A DNA stretch of 64,000 bases from Alphaproteobacteria bacterium LSUCC0684 (GCA_041228335.1 CP166130.1:1326638-1390637), one strand, 5' to 3'. Numbered from the stretch's first letter, positions 1-8,938 are shown. The notes: a model not told the origin generated them from the sequence alone. A program made the numbers and translations.

Positions 1-823
1 TGATGATGGTCTTGCCATCTTTGCGCTGCAGATCGTCAAGAATTTCGAACACCATGTCGATAAAGCGCGGCTCAAGCCCGATAGAAGGCTCATCCACCAG
101 AAGAACATTCGGCTCCATGACCAGCGCACGCGAGATTTCAAGAAGACGCCGCTCCCCTCCTGAAAGAACGCCGGCAGGCTTGTCGCGACGTTCGGCAAGG
201 CGGCTGTATTTATCAAACACCATTTCTGCTGCGGCCTTCGCTTCGGCCGGCTTGTTCTTGAGGAAACCGCCCATCAGCAGGTTTTCTTCAACCGTCATGC
301 CCGGGAAGACCGATTTATCCTGCAGGATATAGGCAATGCCGGCCTGCGCCAGTTTCTGCGACGGCGAGAGATTGGTCACATTCTTGCCATCGACCACGAT
401 ACTGCCGGAGAAGATATTGGTAAAACCAAAGATCGAGTGCAGAACCGTTGATTTTCCCGCGCCGTTCGGGCCGATCAGGCAGAGAGACTGGCCCCGGCCG
501 ATCTTGAGGGTGAAATCATGCAGGATCTGCATCTTGCCATACCCGGCACAGAGTTTGTCTATGGTCATATAGACATCGTTGCCGGTGAGCGCTTCAAGCT
601 CGGCAATGGTGGGGGCATTGACCGCGATACTGGCCGCTTCCTTCGCCACCTGGTCAACGGACATGACCACATCAACCTTGCCCATACCATAGCCGCTGGT
701 GGGCTTGCTTGTGCCAGCCTTCTTTGATTTTTTAGCTGCCTTTTTGGCCGCAGGGCGTGACTTGGCCTTGGCGGCAGCTTTCCTGGATGATTTCTTGGCG
801 GCTTTTTTCTTTGCTTCAGCCAT
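1..823 (-). CDS. livF: LIV-type ABC transporter ATP-binding protein LivF (3' part cut by window edge)
   Basis: This is one of two ATPases that drive a branched-chain-amino-acid-type importer at the inner membrane. The visible 274 codons contain a Walker A (GPNGAGKST, about residues 118-126), an ABC signature (LSGGERR, about 220-226) and a Walker B (LLVDEPSIGL, about 241-250). The C-terminus lies outside the window. The ATG at 823 overlaps the livG stop (TGATG) and has a GGGAGG ribosome site six bases upstream, so this start is well supported. It gives about 85 residues before the point where LivF proteins usually begin (MTIDKLCAGYG, about 86). The first 40 residues hold about 15 Lys, 13 Ala and 2 Arg, like a histone H1 tail. 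That extension is unusual. An internal start at the usual site cannot be excluded. Confidence 0.93.
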   Translation of the reverse strand, partial: MAEAKKKAAKKSSRKAAAKAKSRPAAKKAAKKSKKAGTSKPTSGYGMGKVDVVMSVDQVAKEAASIAVNAPTIAELEALTGNDVYMTIDKLCAGYGKMQILHDFTLKIGRGQSLCLIGPNGAGKSTVLHSIFGFTNIFSGSIVVDGKNVTNLSPSQKLAQAGIAYILQDKSVFPGMTVEENLLMGGFLKNKPAEAKAAAEMVFDKYSRLAERRDKPAGVLSGGERRLLEISRALVMEPNVLLVDEPSIGLEPRFIDMVFEILDDLQRKDGKTII

Positions 824-1569
824 CAATGGCCTCCCAGATACGCATCGATAACACGTTGATCATTCTGCAGGTCTTCCGGCTTGCCATCGGCAAGCATGTG
901 ACCATTCGACAGACAGTAGATATGTTCAGCAAGGTTCATGATCACCCGCATGTTGTGTTCAATCACACAAAGGGTGATCCCCAGCTCCTCGTTCGCCCGT
1001 TTGAGACGGTCAATAAGACCGTTGATCAGGGTCGGGTTGATCCCGGCTGTTGGCTCATCAAGCAGCAGCACTTTCGGCTCGTTCATCAATGCCATCGCAA
1101 ATTCAAGCAGTTTCTGCTGGCCGAAGGAAAGATCGCCTGAAATAAGGTTCCGTTTCGAATAGAGGCCGACAAACTCAAGCAGGTTTTCGGCACGTTCCAG
1201 AATTTCCCCCTTGCGGCTGGCGAAAATCCCGTCACGGGCATCTTTCCGGTGAGATACCGAGATTTGCATATTGTCCACGCAATTCATCTCAGAATAAATG
1301 CGTGTCTGCTGAAAGGTACGAAGCAACCCAAGCCTGGCGATAGGCCCGACGCGGAGTTTCGATATTTCCCTGCCATCGAAACTGATTGACCCTTCATCAA
1401 TCGGGTGATAGCCGACAATCGAATTGAACAAGGTGGATTTACCGCATCCGTTCGGGCCGATGATACCGGTGATCGATCCTTCCTTGACCGTCATCGAAAT
1501 ATCGACATTCGCCCTGACCCCGCCAAAGGATTTCGAAACATTCCTGACTTCAATAATATCGCGGGCCAT
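823..1569 (-). CDS. livG: LIV-type ABC transporter ATP-binding protein LivG
   Basis: The 248-residue product is the second ATPase of the importer. It has a Walker A (GPNGCGKST, residues 38-46), a signature region LSFGQQKLLEFAMAL in the LivG style and a Walker B KVLLLDEPTAGINP. Length is normal for LivG. The ATG at 1569 is preceded by GGGAGG and lies three bases after the livM stop; the gene ends in a TGATG overlap with livF, so the two ATPases are probably translationally coupled. The substrate cannot be read from the sequence: the family serves branched-chain amino acids but also urea, amides and aromatic acids. Confidence 0.94.
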   Translation of the reverse strand: MARDIIEVRNVSKSFGGVRANVDISMTVKEGSITGIIGPNGCGKSTLFNSIVGYHPIDEGSISFDGREISKLRVGPIARLGLLRTFQQTRIYSEMNCVDNMQISVSHRKDARDGIFASRKGEILERAENLLEFVGLYSKRNLISGDLSFGQQKLLEFAMALMNEPKVLLLDEPTAGINPTLINGLIDRLKRANEELGITLCVIEHNMRVIMNLAEHIYCLSNGHMLADGKPEDLQNDQRVIDAYLGGH

Positions 1570-1572
1570 GGC

Positions 1573-2622
1573 TCAACCTCCCTTGATGTCTTCGCGTGAA
1601 GATGTATCGACGGTTATGCCGAACATTTCAGGGAATTTCGTCTGCAACCATCCCATGATGCCCTGCTGAAAATAGACGATATTGACAATCAGAAGCAAGC
1701 CAAGGGCGATCCACTGGAAGCCAAGAAGAAGGGTCCATGCCGTATCCTTGATCACATGGAAGATGATGGCACCAAGAACCGGCCCCCAGAGAGTCCCCTT
1801 CCCGCCCAGCAACGCCGATGCAACCATGAAGATACCAAAGGTAGGAATAGGATAGGCAACTTCCTTGTCGATAAATCCGATCATATTACCGACAACGGCA
1901 CCAATGCAGCCCATAAAGAAAGCCGCAATCGCCCAGCCGATTCGCTTATAGGCAAGGGTGGGAATACCCATGGCCTCGGCTTTATCCTCGTCATCACGGA
2001 TGGCGTTGATCGCCAGCCCGAACTGCGTTGAATAGAGCCAGCGAAGAAGGAAATGCGCGGCAATCGCGAAGGCAAAGCAAATTATGTAAAAGAAGGTTGA
2101 TCTGAACTCAATATCACCGGGAAACAACGGCATCTGAATGCCAGATGGGCCACCGACATAGTCGATGGTTATGGTTATTTCCGCAGCCGCAATGGCAAGA
2201 CCAAGCGAGCCGATGGCGAAATACGGTCCACGCAGGCCGAACATGAAGGAACTGAACACGAGTGAAAGCAAAAGCCCGACAAGACCTGCGGCCAGAATTC
2301 CAAGTGACAGACCCCAAAAATATTCAGCATCGGTGAATTCCGGCTTAATCGACCCCATTGCCGAAGTATATTCGCCGACACCACCTTCATAGAAGAAAGA
2401 AATCTGCACAATCGCCGAGACATACATACCCACCCCGAAGAAGGTAATGTTGCCAAGCGAATTATACCCCATCTGGCCGCCGAGCGTATCCCAGGTCGAG
2501 GCCATCAGAACCATAACCCACAAAAAAGCAATGGATAGCGTGTAGGCCGGGAAAAGGATTGGACCCAAAACGCCTAAAACCGCCAGCGATCCGTAGATTG
2601 TAAGTGAATGTTTTTCTTTCAT
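1573..2622 (-). CDS. livM: LIV-type ABC transporter permease LivM
   Basis: This 349-residue polytopic membrane protein is one of the two permeases of the importer. It shows many hydrophobic helices and the conserved LivM-type stretch around QFGLAINAIRDDEDKAEAMG, which in this family forms the cytoplasmic coupling loop to the ATPases. The start overlaps the end of livH by four bases (ATGA). It lies between livH and livG in an unbroken operon. A loop with several acidic and aromatic residues (about 70-100) lies between early helices and may face the periplasm. Confidence 0.92.
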   Translation of the reverse strand: MKEKHSLTIYGSLAVLGVLGPILFPAYTLSIAFLWVMVLMASTWDTLGGQMGYNSLGNITFFGVGMYVSAIVQISFFYEGGVGEYTSAMGSIKPEFTDAEYFWGLSLGILAAGLVGLLLSLVFSSFMFGLRGPYFAIGSLGLAIAAAEITITIDYVGGPSGIQMPLFPGDIEFRSTFFYIICFAFAIAAHFLLRWLYSTQFGLAINAIRDDEDKAEAMGIPTLAYKRIGWAIAAFFMGCIGAVVGNMIGFIDKEVAYPIPTFGIFMVASALLGGKGTLWGPVLGAIIFHVIKDTAWTLLLGFQWIALGLLLIVNIVYFQQGIMGWLQTKFPEMFGITVDTSSREDIKGG

Positions 2623-3521
2623 CGTACCACCTGCCTGTTACGGCGCATCGTAATTTGTCTCCACATAAGTACCGAAAGCAGCACACCTACAGGGGCGGCA
2701 TATTCGAGGGCGGATTCAAAAAAGCCACAATATTTTGTAAAGAGTCCAATACCAAAGGCCGATACGATGACCCCCGGCAGATTGCCAAGGCCTGCCGCCG
2801 TGACAATGGCGAATGACCCCATGGAATAGGTGATGCCATAGAAAGGCTGGATCACAAAGATGATGGAGACAAGTACGCCCGCCGCCCCGCATAATGCCGA
2901 ATTAAAGGCAAAGGTAAAAGCGTAGACCCGGTCGGTGTTTATCCCAAGGACGCGCGCCGCACGCGGGTCCTGTGCTGTCGCTCTGATGGACTGACCCATC
3001 CGGGAACGCTTCATGAAAAGCACCACGCAAAAAGCGATGATCCCCGCCAGCCCAAGGGCAAGCAATTTGGATGACGGGACCGTCACCATGCTATCGAACG
3101 CTTCAAAGACAGGAAGCTGCATGTCAATTGTCTGCACCTCCGGCCCAAAAAACAGGTTGATCACCTGCTGCATCACCAGCGACAGGCCGAAGGTGGCCAG
3201 AAGAGAAACAAACATATCCTGATCAAGAATACGCTTGATCATCAGCAAATAAATCACCCAGCCATAAACAAACATGATGATCATGATGATTGGCAGAATG
3301 ATCAAAAGCGGGATGTTGTACATATTCATCGCAAAGGCCAGATACCCCCCGAGGATAACGAAATCACCCTGAGCCAGATTCTTGATATTCATCACGCCCC
3401 AGACAAGCGCCAGGCCATATGCGCTCAAGGCAAAGATAGCTCCGATGAACACGCCTTCCAAAATGAGCTGAATATTGACGACCGGCGCCCATACCAACAA
3501 CAACTGCAGATCATCCCACAT
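2619..3521 (-). CDS. livH: LIV-type ABC transporter permease LivH
   Basis: The 300-residue product is the other importer permease. Hydrophobic helices run through the whole protein, and the family motif ALVWGVMNIKNLAQGDFVILGG near the N-terminus and the RATAQDPRAARVLGIN coupling loop (about 180-195) are clear. It is the first permease gene after the solute-binding protein and overlaps livM by four bases. A strong hairpin lies between livK and livH, which may lower permease expression relative to the binding protein. Confidence 0.93.
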   Translation of the reverse strand: MWDDLQLLLVWAPVVNIQLILEGVFIGAIFALSAYGLALVWGVMNIKNLAQGDFVILGGYLAFAMNMYNIPLLIILPIIMIIMFVYGWVIYLLMIKRILDQDMFVSLLATFGLSLVMQQVINLFFGPEVQTIDMQLPVFEAFDSMVTVPSSKLLALGLAGIIAFCVVLFMKRSRMGQSIRATAQDPRAARVLGINTDRVYAFTFAFNSALCGAAGVLVSIIFVIQPFYGITYSMGSFAIVTAAGLGNLPGVIVSAFGIGLFTKYCGFFESALEYAAPVGVLLSVLMWRQITMRRNRQVVR

Positions 3522-3588
3522 GATTTCCTCTTTTCGAGTTACAAGGGCTTTCTAAATAAAATTGAAAAACATTTGGTTTAAGAAATGA

Positions 3589-3615
3589 GAGGGGAAAGCT
3601 TTAGGCTTTCCCCTC
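3589..3615 (-). terminator. Hairpin between livK and livH, probable attenuating terminator
   Basis: A perfect 11-bp stem (3589-3599 with 3605-3615, GAGGGGAAAGC arm) closes a five-base loop. Read on the minus strand it is followed by TCATTTCTT, a short imperfect U-run. It sits 20 bases after the livK stop and 68 bases before the livH start. Such an element commonly lets part of the transcripts stop after the abundant binding protein; it may also act as a 3' stabilising hairpin. Confidence 0.7.
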
Positions 3616-3634
3616 ATATACCATTGCAACAGAT

Positions 3635-4861
3635 TTAGTAGTCAATGTTCCGCGGGAAGATCATATCGCCGAACTTCTCGACAAGCTTGTATGAGCCATC
3701 AGCCTGAATTTGACGCATGAACATTGGCTTGGCAATGTTATTGCCAGCCTCGGAGAACTTGATGTTACCATAGAAGGTTTCCATCTCGACCGCCGAAATG
3801 GCGTCACGCACCTTGTCCTTGTCAAAGCTGTTGGCTGCCTCGAATGCTTCCTTGAAAACAATCACCGCTGCCGAGGCCTGAGCTGACTGATAAGGCACCT
3901 CAGTCGGGTAAAACTCACCATAATCGGCTTTGAAACCCTCATTCCATTGTGCTGCTGTACCGAAGTACTTGTCAGACTTGGAAAGTGTTTCAACCCATTG
4001 GGTCGGGCAAAGCAGACCGGTGGCCGTCTTCGGAAACTTTTCCTGAACCTTGGCTGCCTCGCAGTGTGTCAGGGCAACGATCGGAACATTTACCTTCATC
4101 TCGTCAAGCTGACGGACTGCGGTAGCCGCACCTTTGGAGTGGCCAGATACGATCAGCATATCAGGCTTCAGTGCCTTGACCTTGGTAAGGGTCGTGGACA
4201 TATCGGAAAGATCAGCCGGAAGCTGATCATCTACGATCACCTGCATGCCGTATTCAGCAAGTTTCTCAAGAACACCAATACGAATATCGGCGGTGAAGGG
4301 GTCCCCCTCAAAAGCGACCGCGACGCGCAGTTTTGTTGGATCGTCGGTGCTGGCTGCTGCCATTTCGATTGCTGCCGGCAGATAGAGGTCAGTCGTCGAC
4401 AGGACGCCAAACAGATACCGATACCCTTGGGTAAAGAGCGAGCGCGATGCACCTTCGGCTTCGACCATCGGAACCCCGAACTTTTCAGAGACCGGTGCAA
4501 TCGCCTTGGTCAGACCGGATGAATACGGCCCGAGCATGTATTCCACGCCATCCTGCTGGATCAGACGTTCGGCAAGCTGGGCGCCACGAGCAGGTGTTGA
4601 TTCATCATCGTAGTATTTCACCGCAAGTTTATACGACTTGCCGCCAACGTTGACACCACCCTTTTCGTTGATCACCTTCACCGCGTAATCATAGCCGCGC
4701 TGCGTATGCAGGCCGTTCGTAGCATATTTGCCGGTCAGCGAAATGGCTGAACCCAGGATAATGGTATCCCCTTCCACCTTGGCAAGAGCCGAACCAGAAA
4801 ATGCAAGCGATGCTGCAATAGCAGCGCCGGCCACCATTGTTTTGATCGTAGAATGTTTCAT
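3635..4861 (-). CDS. LIV-type ABC transporter periplasmic substrate-binding protein
   Basis: The 408-residue protein is a family 1 (Leu/Ile/Val-type) periplasmic binding protein. It opens with a clear Sec signal peptide ending in SGSALA, followed by mature sequence of the type GDTIILGSAISLTGKYA. The two-lobe fold is indicated by the conserved YYDDESTP and LGPYSSG segments. The ATG is preceded by GGAGG at ideal spacing. The gene is separated from livH by a hairpin and lies 74 bases after the upstream gamma-glutamyltransferase-family gene. The ligand is unknown; the linked amidohydrolase hints at an amide, peptide or gamma-glutamyl compound rather than only Leu/Ile/Val. Confidence 0.92.
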   Translation of the reverse strand: MKHSTIKTMVAGAAIAASLAFSGSALAKVEGDTIILGSAISLTGKYATNGLHTQRGYDYAVKVINEKGGVNVGGKSYKLAVKYYDDESTPARGAQLAERLIQQDGVEYMLGPYSSGLTKAIAPVSEKFGVPMVEAEGASRSLFTQGYRYLFGVLSTTDLYLPAAIEMAAASTDDPTKLRVAVAFEGDPFTADIRIGVLEKLAEYGMQVIVDDQLPADLSDMSTTLTKVKALKPDMLIVSGHSKGAATAVRQLDEMKVNVPIVALTHCEAAKVQEKFPKTATGLLCPTQWVETLSKSDKYFGTAAQWNEGFKADYGEFYPTEVPYQSAQASAAVIVFKEAFEAANSFDKDKVRDAISAVEMETFYGNIKFSEAGNNIAKPMFMRQIQADGSYKLVEKFGDMIFPRNIDY

Positions 4862-4886
4862 TATATCCTCCAGTTGATTTAGTAAA

Positions 4887-4914
4887 AGATTAGATTAATT
4901 TTGTACTCTGTCCA
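4887..4914 (-). promoter_or_regulatory. Weak sigma70-like promoter candidate for livK
   Basis: On the minus strand TGGACA (4909-4914) and TAATCT (4887-4892) are spaced by 16 bases, upstream of the livK ribosome site. The -10 match is only partial, so livK could instead be read through from the upstream gene. Confidence 0.3.
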
Positions 4915-4935
4915 GCATTAATCCCTAAAATATTT

Positions 4936-6516
4936 CTAAAAACCGATGGCCATCCCGTCTTTTCGCGGGTCTGAACCGGCAATAAGGAGTCCAGTATCAG
5001 GATCTCTAAGGATAGCCTGACCACCACCAATGGGCGAGGCCGGGTAGTCGAGAACATGTCCCCTGGCTTCCAGGGCCGAAGCGATTTCCGGTGCATATCC
5101 ATCTTCGAGTTGGAGCACGCCGTCGATTGCAAAACTTCTCGGCGCATCAAGAGCTTCCTGCGGGTTGAGCCCCAAAGCAAAGAGATTGGAAAGCAGCATG
5201 GCATGGCCGCAGGCCTGATACTGACCGCCCATGACGCCGAATGGCCCGACCAATCTGTCACCATGCGTAATCATTCCCGGGATGATTGTATGTAGCGGCC
5301 TCTTGCCGCCCTTGATCACATTGGGGTGCGTTTCATCGAGGCGGAAGGCCCGGCCGCGTGACTGGAGAAGAACCCCGAATTCAGGCGTCGAAATACCTGA
5401 GCCGAAATCATCAAAGATCGAATTGATGAACGACACCGACATCCCGCTTTCGTCAACCGCGGCAAGATAGATCGTATGCGGATGATCCGGAAAATCCGAT
5501 GGCGTGACCGGCTTTGCCTTCTGCATATCAATCCGGGCGACAAAAGAGGCGATCTGCGCATCATCGAGGAGCCAGTCCACCGGGGTGGGATGATCATCCG
5601 GGTCGGCCACATATCTATCCCTCAGATGGTAGGCGATCTTGGACGCTTCGGCGAGAACATGAATACGATCCACGGCATTCATCGCCGCCAGATCAACATG
5701 CTCCATCATCCGGGTCAGAACGAGGGCCGCAACACCCTGCCCGTTCGGCGGGCATTCCCAGATCGTGTAGCCTTTGTATTCTGCCCGAACCGGTTGAACA
5801 AATTCCGCATCGGCGGAGGTGAAATCCTCCTCACGATGAAATCCGCCCATGCGCTGAAGCTTGGCCAGCATGTCTTCCATCACGGGGCCTTTATAGAAAC
5901 CGTCACGTCCGTGCTGCTGTATCCTTGCCAGCGCTTCGGCAAGACGTGGATGGGTGAAAATCTCCCCCTCCCGGTAGGCTTGGCCATCTTTCAGATACTG
6001 CGCGGCAGCATCACTATCCTCAATAACATTTTCCACATGGAGGCCCCAGTCACGGGCGACGCGATCATGAACAGGGATCCCGTTTTTGGCGTAATCCACG
6101 GCAGGGGCAAAAAGCCGGTCCCAGTCCAGCCGGCCATATTTTTCGTGAAGACGACTCCAGGCCGCGACGGCACCCGGAACGGTCACCGCATGCGGGCTGT
6201 GACGCGGTATCATGTCAAGCCCCTCTTGCCTCAAGGCTTCGGCCGTAATGGCGCGAGGCGCACGACCAGAGCCGTTCAGCGCTTCGATATTGGCGGATCC
6301 ATCCCCCGAGACAAGGGCAAAGCAATCACCGCCAATGCCGGTCATGTGAGGTTCGGCAACCGAAAGCAGCGCTGCTGCCGTGATCGCCGCATCAATCGCG
6401 CTGCCACCTTCTGCAAGAATCCTGAGCCCGGCGGCGGTCGCCATCGGATGCGAGGTGGTGATCGCGGCATTGCGGGCGCGGACTGCGGAACGGCCGGGGG
6501 ATGAAAAATTTCGCAT
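4936..6516 (-). CDS. Gamma-glutamyltransferase-family N-terminal-nucleophile hydrolase
   Basis: The 526-residue protein belongs to the self-cleaving gamma-glutamyltransferase family, which cuts itself into two subunits and uses the freed Thr as nucleophile. The probable catalytic Thr348 (HTIYLAAVD) is present, as are FGSGISTPEFGVLL, GVMGGQYQACGHA and the C-terminal DPRKDGMAIG. The early HPMATAAGLRILAEGGSAID is typical. No signal peptide is seen, so it is probably cytoplasmic, like YwrD and the oxamate amidohydrolase HpxW, which this version resembles more than periplasmic Ggt. The ATG at 6516 is chosen over a TTG at 6537 because TGAGGA precedes it. It is transcribed toward the liv transporter and may process its substrate. 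Confidence 0.85.
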   Translation of the reverse strand: MRNFSSPGRSAVRARNAAITTSHPMATAAGLRILAEGGSAIDAAITAAALLSVAEPHMTGIGGDCFALVSGDGSANIEALNGSGRAPRAITAEALRQEGLDMIPRHSPHAVTVPGAVAAWSRLHEKYGRLDWDRLFAPAVDYAKNGIPVHDRVARDWGLHVENVIEDSDAAAQYLKDGQAYREGEIFTHPRLAEALARIQQHGRDGFYKGPVMEDMLAKLQRMGGFHREEDFTSADAEFVQPVRAEYKGYTIWECPPNGQGVAALVLTRMMEHVDLAAMNAVDRIHVLAEASKIAYHLRDRYVADPDDHPTPVDWLLDDAQIASFVARIDMQKAKPVTPSDFPDHPHTIYLAAVDESGMSVSFINSIFDDFGSGISTPEFGVLLQSRGRAFRLDETHPNVIKGGKRPLHTIIPGMITHGDRLVGPFGVMGGQYQACGHAMLLSNLFALGLNPQEALDAPRSFAIDGVLQLEDGYAPEIASALEARGHVLDYPASPIGGGQAILRDPDTGLLIAGSDPRKDGMAIGF

Positions 6517-6599
6517 CCTGAATATCCTCAAGAACAACCCTGGCCGCCGGTCTATCCAGTATCATTGAGGCGAACCGGAATAAGGGACCAAGATATTGA

Positions 6600-6684
<85 letters not shown>

Positions 6685-6765
6685 AAAGGTTGGCTTTTTT
6701 AGCCTAAAACATTGCCCTTTATCAAGCCCCAACCCGATGGAACCAATCAAGGACCTGGAAGCGGG

Positions 6766-7116
6766 TCAGGGACGGGGTGGAATCTCATCCGGGAAAACAT
6801 GTTCACCCGATGGGCCACATGGCAACGGAACAACGCTTTCAACAAATTCAAGCGATAGCGGCTCATAAAGATGGGGAAAGGATTGCCCGCCACGTGATTC
6901 TTCCCAGACAACCGGCAGACCATCGGTGTGAACCTTGACAAGAACAAGACCTTTAATCCCCTTGAAATGAAGCCAGGCTGTCTCTGCCACCTGCGCGGCG
7001 TCGGAAAAATGAATATAGCCGTCTTCAAGATCAATGCCGGCACCATCAAAACGGCCTTCAGCCTCGGCCGCATCCCATATCGCCTGACTGCAGATTTTGT
7101 AAATCACCCCGGTCAT
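6766..7116 (-). CDS. DUF952 family protein
   Basis: This small 116-residue cytoplasmic protein matches the DUF952 family: it opens with MTGVIYKICSQAIWDAAEAE, and carries GYIHFSDAAQVAETA and LVLVKVHTDGLPVVWEESR, followed by FPHLYEPL. The family has no established biochemical function; a glutathione S-transferase-like or ADP-ribosyltransferase-like role has only been guessed. The ATG at 7116 is preferred over a TTG two codons upstream. It lies upstream of tRNA-Leu on the same strand and diverges from the DUF336 gene. Confidence 0.8.
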   Translation of the reverse strand: MTGVIYKICSQAIWDAAEAEGRFDGAGIDLEDGYIHFSDAAQVAETAWLHFKGIKGLVLVKVHTDGLPVVWEESRGGQSFPHLYEPLSLEFVESVVPLPCGPSGEHVFPDEIPPRP

Positions 7117-7218
7117 GAACAAAACCTAGAACAAGATGGCATGGCCCGCAAGCAAGGCATTGCGAAACCTTGACCAAGCCGCTAAGAACGAAGGAAATAA
7201 ATCAGATGGAGAAATCCC

Positions 7219-7644
7219 ATGTCCCTGAAACTTGAAGATGCCAACACGATGATTGCTGCTGCCCTTGCCCATGCTCGCCAGCAATCGCTCAAGCCGCTAA
7301 GCGTTATTGCTCTTGATGCCCGCGCCAGCCTTGTTGCGGCACAGTCCGAAGATGGCGTCAGCATCATGCGGCCCCGCATCGCCCACGGAAAGGCCAATGG
7401 CGCCATTCAGCTTGGCATGGGATCGCGAGCGCTGATGAATCGCGCCGAACAGCAGGCCTATTTTGTCGATTCGATCAACGGCGTTGCTGGTGGTGATCTT
7501 GTTCCGGTTCCTGGCGGCGTGCTGATCATGGATGGCGATGCACTTATCGGAGCGGTCGGTATTTCCGGCGATACGTCCGATAACGACGAGGCAGCCGCCG
7601 TCGCCGGCATTGAAGCTGCAGGCTTCAGCCCCGTTACCGGGTAA
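7219..7644 (+). CDS. GlcG/HbpS-like (DUF336) protein
   Basis: The 141-residue product is a DUF336/GlcG-HbpS family protein. It shows the family pattern LKLEDANTMIAAALAHARQQ, then a glycine-rich C-terminal half (GGVLIMDGDALIGAVGISG) and the closing DEAAAVAGIEAAGF. Members form small octamers; some bind haem or cobalamin-related ligands and others sit in glycolate or diol operons, so the role here is open. GGAG lies eight bases before the ATG. Its stop overlaps the next start (TAATG), so it is coupled to the DUF3429 membrane protein. Confidence 0.85.
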   Translation: MSLKLEDANTMIAAALAHARQQSLKPLSVIALDARASLVAAQSEDGVSIMRPRIAHGKANGAIQLGMGSRALMNRAEQQAYFVDSINGVAGGDLVPVPGGVLIMDGDALIGAVGISGDTSDNDEAAAVAGIEAAGFSPVTG

Positions 7645-8075
7645 TGGACGAAAAGACACCTCTATCTGCCCTGATACTTGGCTGGGGCGGGGTCATCCCT
7701 TTTGTGGCAACGGCACTGGCGTTCAAATACGCCCCGCCCCATGTGGCAATCACCGCGCTTGAAGCCGGCACCATTTATGGGGCGGTGATCATCACCTTTA
7801 TCGGAGCCGTCCACTGGGGGGTTGCAATAAAGCGTGAAGATGCAAGCCCTTATGTCTATCTCTGGTCGGTGATCCCGTCGCTCCTGATGGCGTTGGTGCT
7901 GATGCTTGCTCCGCCCTTTCGTCCTCTTCTGTTGCTGGCGGGGCTGATACTTGTCTGGGGCGTTGACCTCAGATCGACACGGGCGGGAGTACTGCCGCGC
8001 TGGTATATGCGCCTGCGCCATGGATTGACGGCCGTGGCTGGCGCTTCGCTATTGTCGCTTCATCTCGGGATCTAG
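7644..8075 (+). CDS. DUF3429 small membrane protein
   Basis: This 143-residue protein has about four hydrophobic segments with the DUF3429 pattern: LGWGGVIPFVATALAF at the start, then YGAVIITFIGAVHWGVAI, a central helix and a closing WYMRLRHGLT motif. The function of the family is unknown. It is joined to the DUF336 gene by a one-base overlap and runs into the convergent EamA gene with a four-base tail overlap. Confidence 0.82.
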   Translation: MDEKTPLSALILGWGGVIPFVATALAFKYAPPHVAITALEAGTIYGAVIITFIGAVHWGVAIKREDASPYVYLWSVIPSLLMALVLMLAPPFRPLLLLAGLILVWGVDLRSTRAGVLPRWYMRLRHGLTAVAGASLLSLHLGI

Positions 8076-8938
8076 CGAATTCGCGCCATGATGACATTGC
8101 CCCCTGCCACCAGGGTGATTCCGGCCAAGGCCAGAAGAGACCAGTCATACCCTTCCATCACCGATGAGATCAGCAAGGCAAAGACCGGAAAGACTGCGGT
8201 GGCATACCCTGCCCGGCCAGGACCAATGCGCCCGACCAGCATCAGATAGGCCGTAAAGGACATCACCGTCGATATGACCACGAGCCAGATCAACCCGCCC
8301 AGATAAGTCAGGGTCGGCTCGACGGTAAATTCATCACCGCGGAAAAAACTGTAAAGACCAAGATAGGTGGCGCCATAGACCATGCCCCAGCAGTTCGTTG
8401 CCATGACGGGCATCCCCTGGCGCTGGGCTGCAGCAGAAAGAATGTTGCCGGTTGAAAAGACAAGCGTTCCCATAATGCAGAGAACAAGACTAAAGAGAAT
8501 ATCCACATTGACCTGAAGTTCCGGTGCATAGAGAAGGCCGACACCGCAGAACCCCATAAATGCCGCCGTGAGATGCTCAAACCTTGGCCAGCTCCGGCTT
8601 AGTGCGGCAACCATCAGCATGATAATCACCGAAGCCAGCGAAAACACCACCGCAAGAAGGCCGGAGGTACTGTTGAGCCCCCCATAATAGAAAAGCGCAA
8701 AATTCAGGCTGAAGAGACAAAGCCCCAGCCCGGCGATGCGGAAATGCTGATGAAGCGGAATCCAGATCTGTTTGCCAAGCGCCCGGGTGATGATGAACAT
8801 CAGTATTGCAGCGGCGCTGAAACGCCAGAAAAGCGAGACTTCAGGTGCCACCACGCCAAGCTGCCATTTAAGCGCAAGCCAGCTTGTTGACCATCCAAAA
8901 ATGGTTAAGCCATAAAGCAGATAATCAAGTGGTTTCAT
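8072..8938 (-). CDS. EamA/DMT-superfamily transporter
   Basis: The 288-residue protein has ten predicted helices arranged as two EamA repeats, with the typical FGWSTSWLALKWQLG opening and a repeated C-terminal half ending in ALAGITLVAGGNVIMA. The family mostly exports amino acids, metabolites or drugs across the inner membrane. The substrate is not evident. It starts 57 bases after tRNA-Pro on the same strand. A small hairpin (8944-8949 with 8955-8960) lies just before the start and could partly hide a weak ribosome site. Confidence 0.88.
   Translation of the reverse strand: MKPLDYLLYGLTIFGWSTSWLALKWQLGVVAPEVSLFWRFSAAAILMFIITRALGKQIWIPLHQHFRIAGLGLCLFSLNFALFYYGGLNSTSGLLAVVFSLASVIIMLMVAALSRSWPRFEHLTAAFMGFCGVGLLYAPELQVNVDILFSLVLCIMGTLVFSTGNILSAAAQRQGMPVMATNCWGMVYGATYLGLYSFFRGDEFTVEPTLTYLGGLIWLVVISTVMSFTAYLMLVGRIGPGRAGYATAVFPVFALLISSVMEGYDWSLLALAGITLVAGGNVIMARIR

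Noticed and set aside
5476-6504. Long plus-strand ORF (342 codons) opposite the gamma-glutamyltransferase-family gene
   Set aside because: It is the mirror frame of a clearly conserved coding gene, and its translation shows no family motif.
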